Shown: positions 16,757 to 24,251, numbered from the stretch's first letter. The stretch is 38,368 nucleotides of DNA from JANMAT01 sp031359995 (GCA_031359995.1 JANMAT010000216.1:1-38368); one strand, 5' to 3'. Program-made: numbers and translations. The notes: a model not told the origin generated them from the letters alone.

Positions 16757-17776
16757 TCAGCCTCGGGGTCGCACCGCCATCGGATCCCACTCGGTCGGCG
16801 CGGCCGGGCGCACGGAGCGGGCCAGTTCCAGGACCCGACTCAGCGTGGCGCCCCTCGACAGCAGTGTGATGTGGGCACCCGCGCCGTTCCACCACGTCAC
16901 CTCGTACCACGCCTGTGCGCCCGTTGTGTCGCCTCCGTCGGCGCCGATCGCCCGCACCACCGCCGTGCTGGAGCCGACCGCAGCCAACTGCACCGAGGTG
17001 GGCTGCCCGGCGGCGACGGCCGGATCAGCGGCCAGGGGGCTGGCGGCATCGACGCGCAGCTCGACGTACCAGTCGTCGCGCTCGTACCGGGCGCGGTAGC
17101 TCGTGCGGGTGACCGGCGTGCCCCGCCCGACGCCCACGAGCTCGAGCCCCGCCGGAAGCCGGCGCGGCAACGCGGCCACCCCGTGCGCGGCCAGGCTCGT
17201 GACCACGGCAGTGAGCGCGGCACGATCGAGGCCCACGGTGGAGACTCCCGTCAGCCGCCCGGCCGTCTCGAACGTGACGTGGGTGGCCCCGTCGGACGAC
17301 TCGGCGATGACCACCGCAACGCCCCCGATGTCTGCGGTCGTGTGGGAGCGGCCCGCCCAGCGCGGATCGTCGCCGTCGCCGGCCACGAGCACCTCGGTGC
17401 GGCGATCGCCGGGCGTGATGTACGAAGCAACCCACCCTCGGGGCCGATCGTCGAGGCTCACGGTGCTCACGCGCGCCGGGGCCCGCGCCGAGAGCACGTC
17501 GGCGTCGCCGATCACCAGCGCCGGCAGCCCGTCGAGCGCGGGATCATCGACGGCCGACGAGGCGATGGGCACCGCCCCGTCGCCCTCGACCGAGGGCGGC
17601 GTCACCACGACGGTGCTCGGGGGTCGGTAGAGCGAGAGGCCATCGACGCTCGCGGCGCCGGGCCCGCCGCCCTGGAACGCGGGCGCGATCTCAAACCCCA
17701 CCAGCAGGCCGAGCATGACCGCGATCACGGCCGGCAGCACGAGGTTCGAGGGGGTCAGTGGGCGCACGGGAGCCAT
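16757..17776 (-). CDS. Membrane-anchored hypothetical protein, 339 aa
   Basis: No family recognised. One N-terminal membrane segment (NLVLPAVIAVMLGLLVGFEI, about 11-30) is followed by a Pro/Val-rich linker and a large extracytoplasmic domain rich in beta-strand-like sequence, Thr, Val, Asp and Gly, without Cys. The topology resembles membrane sensor or anti-sigma-like proteins lacking the cytoplasmic domain, but no such domain is seen. ATG 17776 is used; GTG 17788 in the same frame would fall inside the inverted repeat upstream. It is divergent from the secreted protein at 17890, and the 113-nt gap contains a perfect 13-bp inverted repeat that could control both. Confidence 0.7.
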   Translation of the reverse strand: MAPVRPLTPSNLVLPAVIAVMLGLLVGFEIAPAFQGGGPGAASVDGLSLYRPPSTVVVTPPSVEGDGAVPIASSAVDDPALDGLPALVIGDADVLSARAPARVSTVSLDDRPRGWVASYITPGDRRTEVLVAGDGDDPRWAGRSHTTADIGGVAVVIAESSDGATHVTFETAGRLTGVSTVGLDRAALTAVVTSLAAHGVAALPRRLPAGLELVGVGRGTPVTRTSYRARYERDDWYVELRVDAASPLAADPAVAAGQPTSVQLAAVGSSTAVVRAIGADGGDTTGAQAWYEVTWWNGAGAHITLLSRGATLSRVLELARSVRPAAPTEWDPMAVRPRG

Positions 17777-17784
17777 CCAGATCT

Positions 17785-17839
17785 GCACAGGGGTCGCCGG
17801 GTGCGACTACCCCGGCGCCGATCGGTGCGACCCCTGTGC
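17785..17839. repeat. Perfect 13-bp inverted repeat in a divergent promoter region
   Basis: GCACAGGGGTCGC (17785-17797) and its exact reverse complement GCGACCCCTGTGC (17827-17839) are separated by 29 nt. Inside the spacer edge, GCCGGG (17796-17801) and CCCGGC (17811-17816) could form a competing stem. The same CACAGGGGTCG core recurs at 19589. Two operator half-sites or a cruciform are possible; function is unknown. Confidence 0.75.
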
Positions 17840-17889
17840 GCAGGTGAGGCCCGACAGACCGTCGCCCTCGACGAAACGAAAGGATCCCC

Positions 17890-18348
17890 ATGAAGCGCAA
17901 GCAGCTCCTCGCGGTCGTCGTCGCTGGCGTCGCGGCCGTCGCCCTGGCCATGCCGAGAGCCGAGGCCAACACCATCCTGCCGGTGAGCGGTTTGGCGCGC
18001 ACGGTCACCCAGAAGCGGTTCCTGCCCCAGGCCGGCTTCGCCACGGCGAACTTCACCGTCGAGAACATGTCGGGCGACGCCGGGCCCGTCGTCGTCGTCT
18101 CGTGCCAGCTGGAGATCCGAAAGACGCCGACCGGCGCCTGGACGATCCTCACCGGCGGGTCCGACTCCGTGACCATCGGCGGCTCGCTGCGTGAGGCGAC
18201 CGGCACCATCGAGATCGAGGCGCCGGTTCGGGCCACGTCGCGGTTCAGCCTGCGGGTGCGGTGCACTTCGACGGCCGGCACCGAGGAGCCGACCATCGTC
18301 AACGCCGACTCGCTGAACGATCCCGACGCGCTGACGATCGACAACTAG
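17890..18348 (+). CDS. Secreted hypothetical protein, 152 aa
   Basis: The N-terminus is a clear Sec signal peptide: basic MKRKQ, a hydrophobic core LLAVVVAGVAAVALA, and probable cleavage after AEA (residue 26 or so). The mature part is beta-rich, with two Cys (VVVSCQLEI and LRVRCTS) that could form a disulfide. No known family is recognised. It is related to the next gene: NFTVENMSG and SRFSLRVRCTS here match DLTMENMEV and LRFNVRVVCGH there, with the Cys in equivalent positions. ATG 17890 follows AAAGGA. The 25-nt gap to the next gene suggests an operon. Confidence 0.75.
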   Translation: MKRKQLLAVVVAGVAAVALAMPRAEANTILPVSGLARTVTQKRFLPQAGFATANFTVENMSGDAGPVVVVSCQLEIRKTPTGAWTILTGGSDSVTIGGSLREATGTIEIEAPVRATSRFSLRVRCTSTAGTEEPTIVNADSLNDPDALTIDN

Positions 18349-18373
18349 GTCAGGGCGGCAGGTCCCAGCCCGC

Positions 18374-19207
18374 ATGGGCCGGTTCCGATCGCCGGGTGGG
18401 GCCACCGGACGACGCATCCCGTCGTCCCGGTGGCTTCGCCGCGTCCTGGTTTCGGCCGTCGTCATCGGCGCGCTCGTGCCGTCGCTGCGGGCCGAGGCCG
18501 ATACGGCGCTGGTGCTGCCGGCCTCGCCGGATCGCTCGCTCGTCGTGCTGCGCGTGCGCATCCGGCCCGGGCTGCGGATCGTGACCGCCGATCTCACGAT
18601 GGAGAACATGGAGGTCATCGACCAGGTCTGGTGCGAGCTGTGGGCCGACAACGTCGAGACCGCCGGCGCCGCCGGCAACTTCCACCGCGTCGACCGCGAT
18701 GCCGTGCTCATCGGCGCCCACACGTCGCAGGACGCGGTCGGGGTGCTCCACCTGGAGGCCACCGTGAAGTCGGTGCTGCGCTTCAACGTGCGCGTCGTGT
18801 GCGGCCACAAAGGTCGAGGTTCGGCCGCGGTGCTGCTCCCGGGCGCGTCGCTCGAGGTGGTCGACGCACTGTCGTCCACGCTGGTCAAGGGCGGGGTCAC
18901 CAAGGCGGCGCGCAAGGCGCCGGCGACCACCGTGACCCCACCGGTCACGGCCGCGCCCAAGGCGAAGGTGGCGGCGACCACGGCCAAGACCGCCGCCAAG
19001 ACCGCCGCCACGTCGGTGACGACGGTGGCCAAGAAGAAGGCGGTGTCGCCGACCACGACGGTGGCCAGGAAGAAGGCGGTGTCGCCGACCACGACGGTGG
19101 CCAGGAAGAAGGCGGTGTCGCCGACCACGACGGTGGCGAAGAAGAAGGCGGTGTCGCCGTCCACGACGGTGGCCAAGAAGAAGACATCGGTGACGACCCG
19201 GCCGTGA
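18374..19207 (+). CDS. Secreted protein with Lys/Thr-rich 12-residue repeat tail
   Basis: A 277-aa protein. A basic N-terminus and hydrophobic stretch (LVSAVVIGALVPSLRAEA, about 25-42) form a signal peptide. The next ~120 residues are a beta-rich domain related to the upstream secreted protein (DLTMENMEV, LRFNVRVVCGH). The last ~85 residues are low complexity: Ala/Thr/Lys, then the unit TTVAKKKAVSPT repeated four times plus a remnant. The tail is strongly basic and would suit binding to cell-wall polymers or nucleic acid outside the cell; this is inference. It has no LPXTG-type sorting signal. ATG 18374 has only a weak upstream AGG. It ends 3 nt before the convergent 98-aa gene. Confidence 0.72.
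   Translation: MGRFRSPGGATGRRIPSSRWLRRVLVSAVVIGALVPSLRAEADTALVLPASPDRSLVVLRVRIRPGLRIVTADLTMENMEVIDQVWCELWADNVETAGAAGNFHRVDRDAVLIGAHTSQDAVGVLHLEATVKSVLRFNVRVVCGHKGRGSAAVLLPGASLEVVDALSSTLVKGGVTKAARKAPATTVTPPVTAAPKAKVAATTAKTAAKTAATSVTTVAKKKAVSPTTTVARKKAVSPTTTVARKKAVSPTTTVAKKKAVSPSTTVAKKKTSVTTRP
19019..19183 (+). repeat. 36-bp in-frame tandem repeat
   Basis: Four nearly identical 36-bp units begin at 19019, 19055, 19091 and 19127, with a partial fifth at 19163. They encode TTVA(K/R)KKAVSP(T/S). Units differ by single bases. There is no spacer, so this is a minisatellite within a coding region and not a CRISPR array. Confidence 0.9.
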
Positions 19208-19210
19208 CGG

Positions 19211-19507
19211 TCAGCCGGCGGCGGGTACGAACCGCCACGGTCCGGGGGGCAGGCCCGAGAACCGCACTTGGCCGCGCTCGTTGCGCCGGCCGTCGTGGGC
19301 CGTGCCGCGGGTGTCGACCAACGTGGCGCGGAGGGACGCGCCGTCGGCCGGCCAGACCCGCACCGTCACCACGAGCTCGTGGCCCGACGTGTCGGTCGCC
19401 TGCGCGTCGACGCAGAGGCGCGTCGACCCTTCCGCACGGAAGTACGGAAGGTCGTCGAGGTCGAACGGGCCGACGTCGAGCAACCAGTGCTCGGCCACCG
19501 AGGTCAC
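19211..19507 (-). CDS. Small beta-rich hypothetical protein, 98 aa
   Basis: No firm family. The sequence is mostly alternating hydrophobic strands; the C-terminal part (RNERGQVRFSGLPPGPWRFVP) has the GxxxFxGLPPGPxxF pattern of carboxypeptidase-regulatory-like (transthyretin-fold) domains, which suggests a small beta-sandwich. There is no signal peptide. GTG 19507 is chosen because it overlaps the stop of an 18-codon mini-ORF as GTGA, implying coupled translation; the longer open frame upstream (to 19591) encodes only Arg/Gly-rich shadow sequence. Similar small beta-sandwich proteins accompany some actinobacterial sigma-factor modules, so an adaptor role is conceivable, but this rests on resemblance alone. 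Confidence 0.6.
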   Translation of the reverse strand: MTSVAEHWLLDVGPFDLDDLPYFRAEGSTRLCVDAQATDTSGHELVVTVRVWPADGASLRATLVDTRGTAHDGRRNERGQVRFSGLPPGPWRFVPAAG

Positions 19508-19560
19508 GCGGTCATCCCCACGAGGCCGGCCTCGGCGTCTCGGGCCCGGTTCTGCGCCAT
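19504..19560 (-). CDS. 18-aa mini-ORF, possible leader peptide
   Basis: The frame MAQNRARDAEAGLVGMTA begins at ATG 19560, 7-11 nt after a strong AAGGGGG ribosome-binding site. It ends in TGA at 19504-19506, which overlaps the GTG start of the 98-aa gene. The start codon lies inside the perfect palindrome CGCCATGGCG. The peptide resembles no known attenuator, with no run of one amino acid. It may exist only to load ribosomes onto the following gene. Alternatively the strong site serves the downstream gene through an unrecognised start. Confidence 0.4.
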   Translation of the reverse strand: MAQNRARDAEAGLVGMTA

Positions 19561-19588
19561 GGCGAACCCCCTTGCGGCTCCACCAGGA

Positions 19589-19599
19589 CACAGGGGTCG
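19589..19599. promoter_or_regulatory. Third copy of the CACAGGGGTCG motif
   Basis: This 11-bp sequence is identical to the core of the inverted repeat at 17785-17839. It lies about 30 nt upstream of the mini-ORF start on the minus strand, in the gap after the Cys-rich protein gene. A shared regulator is possible. Confidence 0.4.
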
Positions 19600-19625
19600 G
19601 TGCTGGACGGCGCCGGCGTCGGCGC

Positions 19626-20708
19626 TCAGTCGGGTGTCATGGTGGTCCGCCGGCCGCACCGGCTCGGATGGTTCGTGGGGACCTTGGCCCACACCGTCAC
19701 CGTGTGCGCCGTCTCGTCGGCTCCCGGCGTCCACGTGCATGCCGGGCAACGCGTCGGCTCGGCCCGCTGGAACAGGTTCTCGCAACACGGGCACACGACG
19801 CGCACGACTTCGTCGTGGTCGCCGCCCTCCACGGTGGGTGTCACCAGCCAGTTGACGCGCTTGACCCGTACGGTCGTCTCGTCGCGCGGGCGCAGGCAGC
19901 GGTCGCCGGGGCACCGGGACCCCTCGTACAGCGTGCCGCAGCTGCTGCACCGGCAGAACTCGACCTTGCGGCGCATGAGGCGGCCCTCGGTGACCAGCAG
20001 CCGGTAGAGCATGCTCTCGGCGAAGGCGCCGCCCTGGAGCACCCCGCGTGCGGTGCCGGTGACGGCCTGATCGATGAACGGGCGCAGGTGGCAGCGCGCC
20101 GGGTCCCACTGGTGCAGGTCGTGGTCGGGGTAGCAGCAGCCGCGACCGCACGCGCCCTGGCGGCACGAGCGGCGGTGGTGCCCGCAGTCGCAGCCGCCGA
20201 GCAGGTCGACGGTGAACAGCGACGGGAGCTCGACCAGGTCGTCGGGTCCGAGGCCGGCGCGGGGCACGGCGAGACCGAGCGGGCGACCGATGGCGACCAG
20301 CGCGGCCTGCACCATCCGCATGACCTCGCCGACGGCGGCCGGCCAGCAGCCGTCCCAGCCACCGACACCGAGCTGGCGGCGCCAGCCGGCCCCGATGGCG
20401 ATCACGAGGTCGACAGGGTTCTCGGCGGCCGCCCCGGCGACCTCGGCCTCGACGAGATCGAGCAGCCACCGCGGCGGGGCGTGACGGGGCCCGCTCGGCG
20501 CAAGGGCGCGCAAGGCCAGTGCGGCCTGGGCGGCGCGATCCCGACGGGGCACGAGGCCCTGGGCGATGGCGTCGGCGACGAGAGCGTGCACGGGAGCACC
20601 CGCCCGACCCGGCCGCGCCACCGACCACAGGTCGTCACGCTCGGCGCGACCGTCGACAGTCTGCGTGGTGGATCGGTTCGATGGAGAGATGTGGACATCG
20701 ATGCTCAT
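19626..20708 (-). CDS. Cys-rich putative zinc-binding protein, 360 aa
   Basis: I do not recognise a named family. The N-terminal ~170 residues are helical and Ala/Leu-rich. A Cys/His cluster follows (CDCGHH at 173-178, then Cys182, 187, 191, 192 and 206), a conserved-looking helical segment (FIDQAVTGTARGVLQGGAFAESMLYRLL), and two zinc-ribbon-like motifs: CRCSSC at 252-257 paired with CPGDRC at 266-271, and CPCC at 306-309 paired with CPAC at 321-324. Such architecture suggests several structural zincs and binding to nucleic acid or protein. ATG 20708 follows GAAGGGGC. It is divergent from the Crp-like gene at 20849 and upstream of the mini-ORF and the 98-aa gene, probably one transcript. Confidence 0.68.
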   Translation of the reverse strand: MSIDVHISPSNRSTTQTVDGRAERDDLWSVARPGRAGAPVHALVADAIAQGLVPRRDRAAQAALALRALAPSGPRHAPPRWLLDLVEAEVAGAAAENPVDLVIAIGAGWRRQLGVGGWDGCWPAAVGEVMRMVQAALVAIGRPLGLAVPRAGLGPDDLVELPSLFTVDLLGGCDCGHHRRSCRQGACGRGCCYPDHDLHQWDPARCHLRPFIDQAVTGTARGVLQGGAFAESMLYRLLVTEGRLMRRKVEFCRCSSCGTLYEGSRCPGDRCLRPRDETTVRVKRVNWLVTPTVEGGDHDEVVRVVCPCCENLFQRAEPTRCPACTWTPGADETAHTVTVWAKVPTNHPSRCGRRTTMTPD

Positions 20709-20801
20709 GGAAGCCCCTTCGCCCGAGGCCTCCACCACACCACTGTCGTGCGCTCGCGACCACGGCCTGTTGCGACTATGGGATGCGCACACGCACGCAA
20801 A

Positions 20802-20824
20802 GAGTGGCTACTGTAATTCCACAC
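20802..20824. promoter_or_regulatory. Inverted repeat before the Crp-like gene
   Basis: GAGTGG and CCACAC (5 of 6 positions complementary) flank an 11-nt spacer that includes the possible -10 box TACTGT (20809-20814). It is placed 25 nt upstream of the Crp-like gene and 94 nt upstream of the divergent Cys-rich protein gene. It may be an autoregulatory site. Confidence 0.35.
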
Positions 20825-20848
20825 AAGACATTCGACGGCGAGGGACGC

Positions 20849-21523
20849 GTGGGCGAGTCCATCTCACTGATGCTCGATGACATCGATGACGCCGACCGGG
20901 CGCGGGTGCTCGAACGCTGCATTCGTATGAGGTACGCCGCGGGCGCGTACATCTTCCATGGGGGCGAGGCCGGTGACTGTGGCCATCTCCTGGTCACGGG
21001 CATGGTCGCCGTCCTGGCCGGCGGGTGGCGGGGCGAGCCCATCATGCTCAGCGTGATGGGTCCTGGTGAGATCTTCGGGGAGCAGGCCTGGGTGCATCCC
21101 ACCCATCGCCGTACGGCGACGTTGCAGGCGTTGACCGTGGTGGAAACCTTGGTGTTGCGCCGGGACGACTTTGAAGAACTGAGTAAGCGTTACCCTTCCA
21201 TCAATCGTTTCTTGATGGGGATGTTGTCGGCCCGGGTCGATCGTCTGACGCACCAACTGGTCGATGCGAGCCAGCTCTCGGCCACCGTGCGCATCTATCG
21301 CGGGCTCCTCGATCTGGCCCACAGTTTCAATGTCGTCGACAGCGGTGATCCCATCCCGGTCACGCAGCAACAGGTGGCATCGGCGGCCGGCGTCCGGCTC
21401 CGCATCACCAACGACGTGCTCGGCGGGGCCAAGCACGACGGCGTCGTCGAGACGGCGCGCCGACGCATCGTCGTGCTCGACTGGTCCGAGCTGCGACGGC
21501 GGGCCCATCGCGACGACCTGTGA
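20849..21523 (+). CDS. Crp/Fnr-family transcriptional regulator
   Basis: A 224-aa regulator. The cyclic-nucleotide-binding-type beta-barrel (about 20-115) has GAYIFHGGEAGD and the pocket segment GPGEIFGEQAWVHPTHRRTATLQA, with Glu and Arg-Thr in the places that contact cyclic nucleotide in CRP but Gln where CRP-like pockets usually have Leu/Ile. The dimer helix follows, then a C-terminal winged helix (VTQQQVASAAGVRLRITNDVL). No Cys cluster, so it is not an Fnr iron-sulfur sensor. GTG 20849 is chosen for the GAGGGA just upstream; earlier codons read through intergenic sequence. It is closely related to the regulator at 26753-27415. The likely target is the divergent Cys-rich operon. Confidence 0.85.
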   Translation: MGESISLMLDDIDDADRARVLERCIRMRYAAGAYIFHGGEAGDCGHLLVTGMVAVLAGGWRGEPIMLSVMGPGEIFGEQAWVHPTHRRTATLQALTVVETLVLRRDDFEELSKRYPSINRFLMGMLSARVDRLTHQLVDASQLSATVRIYRGLLDLAHSFNVVDSGDPIPVTQQQVASAAGVRLRITNDVLGGAKHDGVVETARRRIVVLDWSELRRRAHRDDL

Positions 21524-21548
21524 CCCGCCGTCGTCGGTCTGAGCGTCG

Positions 21549-22751
21549 CTACCAGATGGCGCCGTCGATGCGGGCCTGCAGGACCTCGTCAGCGCTGAGC
21601 CCGAGCTCGGCGAGCACCTCGTCGGTGTGCTCGCCGTAGGCCGCGGCCACCGCATCGAAGCGATGCCAGCCGTCCACGTCGAACGGCACCGGCGACCCGA
21701 CGAAGCCGTCGGCGAACGCCCCGAGGTAGCCATTGGCCCGCACCTGCTCGTCGCCGGCCAGGTCGCCGATGCGGTTCACCGGTGCCACCCACACGCCGCC
21801 GGCGCGCAGGGTGGCCCACCACTCGGCCGTGGTGCGGGTGCGGAAGTGGGCGTCGAGCAGAGCGAGCAGCGCCTCGCGGTGCTGGGCCCGCTGCAGAAAG
21901 GTGGCGAAGCGGTCGTCGGTGTCGAGCCCGATCACGCCGGCGGCGGCCACGAACGTGGACCAGTGGGCATCGAGCAGCACCGCGACCGCGATCCAGCCGT
22001 CGGCGGTGGGGAACGTGCCGAACACCGGGTTCGGGTTGGCCCGCCGTTGGTACCGGGGCATGCGGGCGCCGAGCGAGCTCACCATGCCCACGGGCAGCAG
22101 CTGCAACCACAAGAGCGACTGCAGCTGCGAGGTCTGCACCACGCGGCCCTTGCTGTCCTGGCCGCGGGCCACCAGGCCGGCGAGCACGGCCGAGGCCAGG
22201 TGCGTGCCGGTGAGGGTGTCGCTGAGCGCACCGGGCGGATAGCTCGGCTGGTCGGTCTCGGCGGTCAGATCCATGAGGCCGCCGTAGGCCATGCCCACGG
22301 TGTCCTGGCACGGGTCGTCGGCCAGCGGACCGTCGAAGCCGAAGCCGCCACCGCGGCCGTAGACGAGGCGCGGGTTCACCGCGAGCAGCTTCTCGGGATC
22401 GGCGCCCATGCGCATGAGCCCGTTGGGCCGCAGGTTGGTGACGAACACGTCGGCGCCGGCGACCAGACGGTGGAAGAGCGCCCGGCCGGCGTCACCGACG
22501 AGGTCCAGCGCCAGTGAGCGCTTGCCCCGGTTGAGCGCGCCGTACAGCCAGGCCTGGCCGCGCTCGTCGAGGGGCACGCCGTAGAGGCTGGCGAAGTTGC
22601 GCACGTAGTCGGGTGTGCCGACCTGCTCGATCTTGATCACGTCGGCGCCGAGGCCGGCCAGCACCAGCCCGGCCGTGGGGCCCTGCATGTACATCGTGAT
22701 CTCGACGACGCGGATGCCGTGGAGAGGGCCGTGCTCCCCGCTGCCGGTCAC
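21549..22751 (-). CDS. Family III CoA-transferase (CaiB/BaiF type)
   Basis: A 400-aa family III CoA-transferase, which moves CoA between carboxylic acids. The N-terminal RVVEITMYMQGPTAGLVLAGLGADVIKIEQVGTPDYVR, then NRGKRSLALDL and VFVTNLRPNGLMRMG, are typical. The catalytic Asp of the family is expected in the DTVGMAYGGLMDLTA region. The open frame runs to 23273, but the extra sequence is a shadow of the cupin gene; GTG 22751, 2 nt after the cupin stop, gives the normal family length. The two genes are translationally close and likely act on the same compound. The acyl substrate is unknown. Confidence 0.87.
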   Translation of the reverse strand: MTGSGEHGPLHGIRVVEITMYMQGPTAGLVLAGLGADVIKIEQVGTPDYVRNFASLYGVPLDERGQAWLYGALNRGKRSLALDLVGDAGRALFHRLVAGADVFVTNLRPNGLMRMGADPEKLLAVNPRLVYGRGGGFGFDGPLADDPCQDTVGMAYGGLMDLTAETDQPSYPPGALSDTLTGTHLASAVLAGLVARGQDSKGRVVQTSQLQSLLWLQLLPVGMVSSLGARMPRYQRRANPNPVFGTFPTADGWIAVAVLLDAHWSTFVAAAGVIGLDTDDRFATFLQRAQHREALLALLDAHFRTRTTAEWWATLRAGGVWVAPVNRIGDLAGDEQVRANGYLGAFADGFVGSPVPFDVDGWHRFDAVAAAYGEHTDEVLAELGLSADEVLQARIDGAIW

Positions 22752-22753
22752 GG

Positions 22754-23233
22754 TCAGAGACCGATGACGACCACGGGCGGCTCGGCCAGGTCGTGTTGCT
22801 CGGCGCACAGCTCGCGGTAGCGGGCGAGGGTGCTGTGGGCGTCGCTCACGCGCACGATGTTGCCGTCGGCGTCCATGTTGAGGTTGGCACCGTGGATGGT
22901 GAACCACACGTCGGTGGCCTCGGTGTTGTCGACCGGTACGTGCAGGGTGTGCACCGACCCGGCCGGCTCGAACAGGTACGACCCCGGCGTGTTCACGTCG
23001 TTCGGGTACTCGAGGTAGTACCAGCGCCCGGCGAGGGTGAACGCGTGCACCGCCCCGGTGTGCCGGTGGGTCTGGATGGTGGTGCCCGGCGCGAACTTGA
23101 TGCGCAGGGTCCACACCCCGTTGGCCAGATCGACGTTCAGCAGCTGCAGCAGGTTGCCGTCGCCCGTGGCGACGAAGGGCAGGTCCTCGGGGTGGCGCAG
23201 GATCGCCTCGGGGTGGGTGGCCACGTTGGTCAT
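22754..23233 (-). CDS. Cupin, 2,4'-dihydroxyacetophenone dioxygenase-like
   Basis: A 159-aa single-domain cupin. The metal-binding region TIQTHRHTGAVHAFTLAGRWYYLEYP and the second motif GSYLFEPAGSVHTLHVP closely follow the pattern of 2,4'-dihydroxyacetophenone dioxygenases, which use iron to cleave a C-C bond in an aromatic alpha-hydroxyketone. The first His pair, the Glu (in LEYP) and the last His could bind the metal. Whether this protein is an active dioxygenase is not certain, since the group includes many uncharacterised cupins. ATG 23233 has a TACGGT box 6 nt upstream and no ribosome-binding site. It is the first gene of a two-gene operon with the CoA-transferase. Confidence 0.8.
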   Translation of the reverse strand: MTNVATHPEAILRHPEDLPFVATGDGNLLQLLNVDLANGVWTLRIKFAPGTTIQTHRHTGAVHAFTLAGRWYYLEYPNDVNTPGSYLFEPAGSVHTLHVPVDNTEATDVWFTIHGANLNMDADGNIVRVSDAHSTLARYRELCAEQHDLAEPPVVVIGL

Positions 23234-23239
23234 GGGTGC

Positions 23240-23245
23240 ACCGTA
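23240..23245 (-). promoter_or_regulatory. -10 box, probably leaderless transcript
   Basis: TACGGT on the minus strand ends 6 nt before ATG 23233 of the cupin gene. It is the same hexamer as before the epimerase gene at 9768. Confidence 0.5.
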
Positions 23246-23286
23246 GACCGAGCCCCGCCGGGGCCCGGTCCACGGCTTCGTCGCCG

Positions 23287-24117
23287 TCAGTCGTCGTGGC
23301 CGAGGCCGGGGACCCGGATCACGATGAACTCGTTGTCGTCGGCCAGGCCGGGGTTCCGACCGGTGTTCGGGAGGTTGTTGTCGCAGCCGATCAGGATGCG
23401 GCCGTTGTCGAGCGGGTGGACCGCCTCCACCGACTCGCACGCAACCCGGAACGGGTTGCCGAGGCCGATGTCACCGGTGTGGATCGCCGGCAAGGAGACG
23501 AGCGCCGGATCGGCGATCGCGGCGAGGTCCACGACGCGTGTCGAGGCCAGGTAGCCGTCGCCGCGCACGACGTCGCGGTCCACCGCGTACACGCCGCGGA
23601 ACACCGCGGTCACCCCGCTGCCGGCGTCGCGCTCGATGAGCACCAGGCGGTGACCGTCGATGGCGGCCATGTCGGCCACCATGTCGTCCGGCTTCTCGGT
23701 CTTGTACTGCCAGGTCCGTCCGGTGAAGCGTTCACCGCGGATGCTGAACTCGAAGATCATCCGGCGTGACGCCGTGACCGGGTCGGCCTTGTCGGCGTTC
23801 GTCGGACCCTCGAGTGCGGCGTACAGGTAGCGACCGTCGGGGCTGATGGCCATGGCCTCGATGCCACGGCTGTTCGGATGGGTCGCGGTGGCGGTACCGG
23901 CCAGCACGGCCGGGTTGTTGGGCGACCGCACACCACCGGGCACGGCGAACGGCGGGTCCAGGAGCACACCGGTCGACGAGAAGTGCAGGATCCACGGACC
24001 GAACTCCTCGCCCATCCAGTAGTCGCCGTCATTGGCGCGCTGCAACGACTTCTTCGGATCGCGGAACGAGATGAAGTTGCGCCGGCGTCGTGCGGGCGCC
24101 GCGCGATCGTCCGCCAC
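23287..24117 (-). CDS. Phytase-like / esterase-like beta-propeller protein, probably 5'-truncated
   Basis: The 276 residues match the later part of the 'esterase-like activity of phytase' family: DGDYWMGEEFGPWILHFSSTG, RGIEAMAISPDGRYLYAALEGP, HRLVLIERDAGSG, and a C-terminal NGRILIGCDNNLPNTGRNPGLADDNEFIVIRV. Family members are usually about 400 residues or more, with a signal peptide and an extra N-terminal propeller segment. Here the first recognisable motif comes after only ~30 residues, there is no signal peptide, and an in-frame stop lies a short way upstream of GTG 24117. This suggests loss of the 5' part, leaving a remnant, although the remaining frame is intact. The promoter was not found. 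Confidence 0.7.
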   Translation of the reverse strand: MADDRAAPARRRRNFISFRDPKKSLQRANDGDYWMGEEFGPWILHFSSTGVLLDPPFAVPGGVRSPNNPAVLAGTATATHPNSRGIEAMAISPDGRYLYAALEGPTNADKADPVTASRRMIFEFSIRGERFTGRTWQYKTEKPDDMVADMAAIDGHRLVLIERDAGSGVTAVFRGVYAVDRDVVRGDGYLASTRVVDLAAIADPALVSLPAIHTGDIGLGNPFRVACESVEAVHPLDNGRILIGCDNNLPNTGRNPGLADDNEFIVIRVPGLGHDD

Positions 24118-24251
24118 GACGGCGTGGGCAGGCAGGGTCCTCGGTCAGATGCGGTTCGGGTCCTGTGACGCATCCGGTGTCCCCGAGCGCTTGCCGGTTC
24201 CTTGACGGAGCCGCCGGGTTCACCACCTGACGGGGTCCGCATGATGGGTCC

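Noticed and set aside
17755..19176. Minus-strand open frame of 473 codons with hydrophobic FFLATVVVGDTA repeats
   Set aside because: It is the antisense reading of the Lys/Thr repeat and the two secreted-protein genes; the plus-strand genes have signal peptides and good starts.
19019..19183. Regular 36-bp repeats considered as a CRISPR array
   Set aside because: The units abut without spacers and encode an in-frame repeat at the end of a secreted protein.
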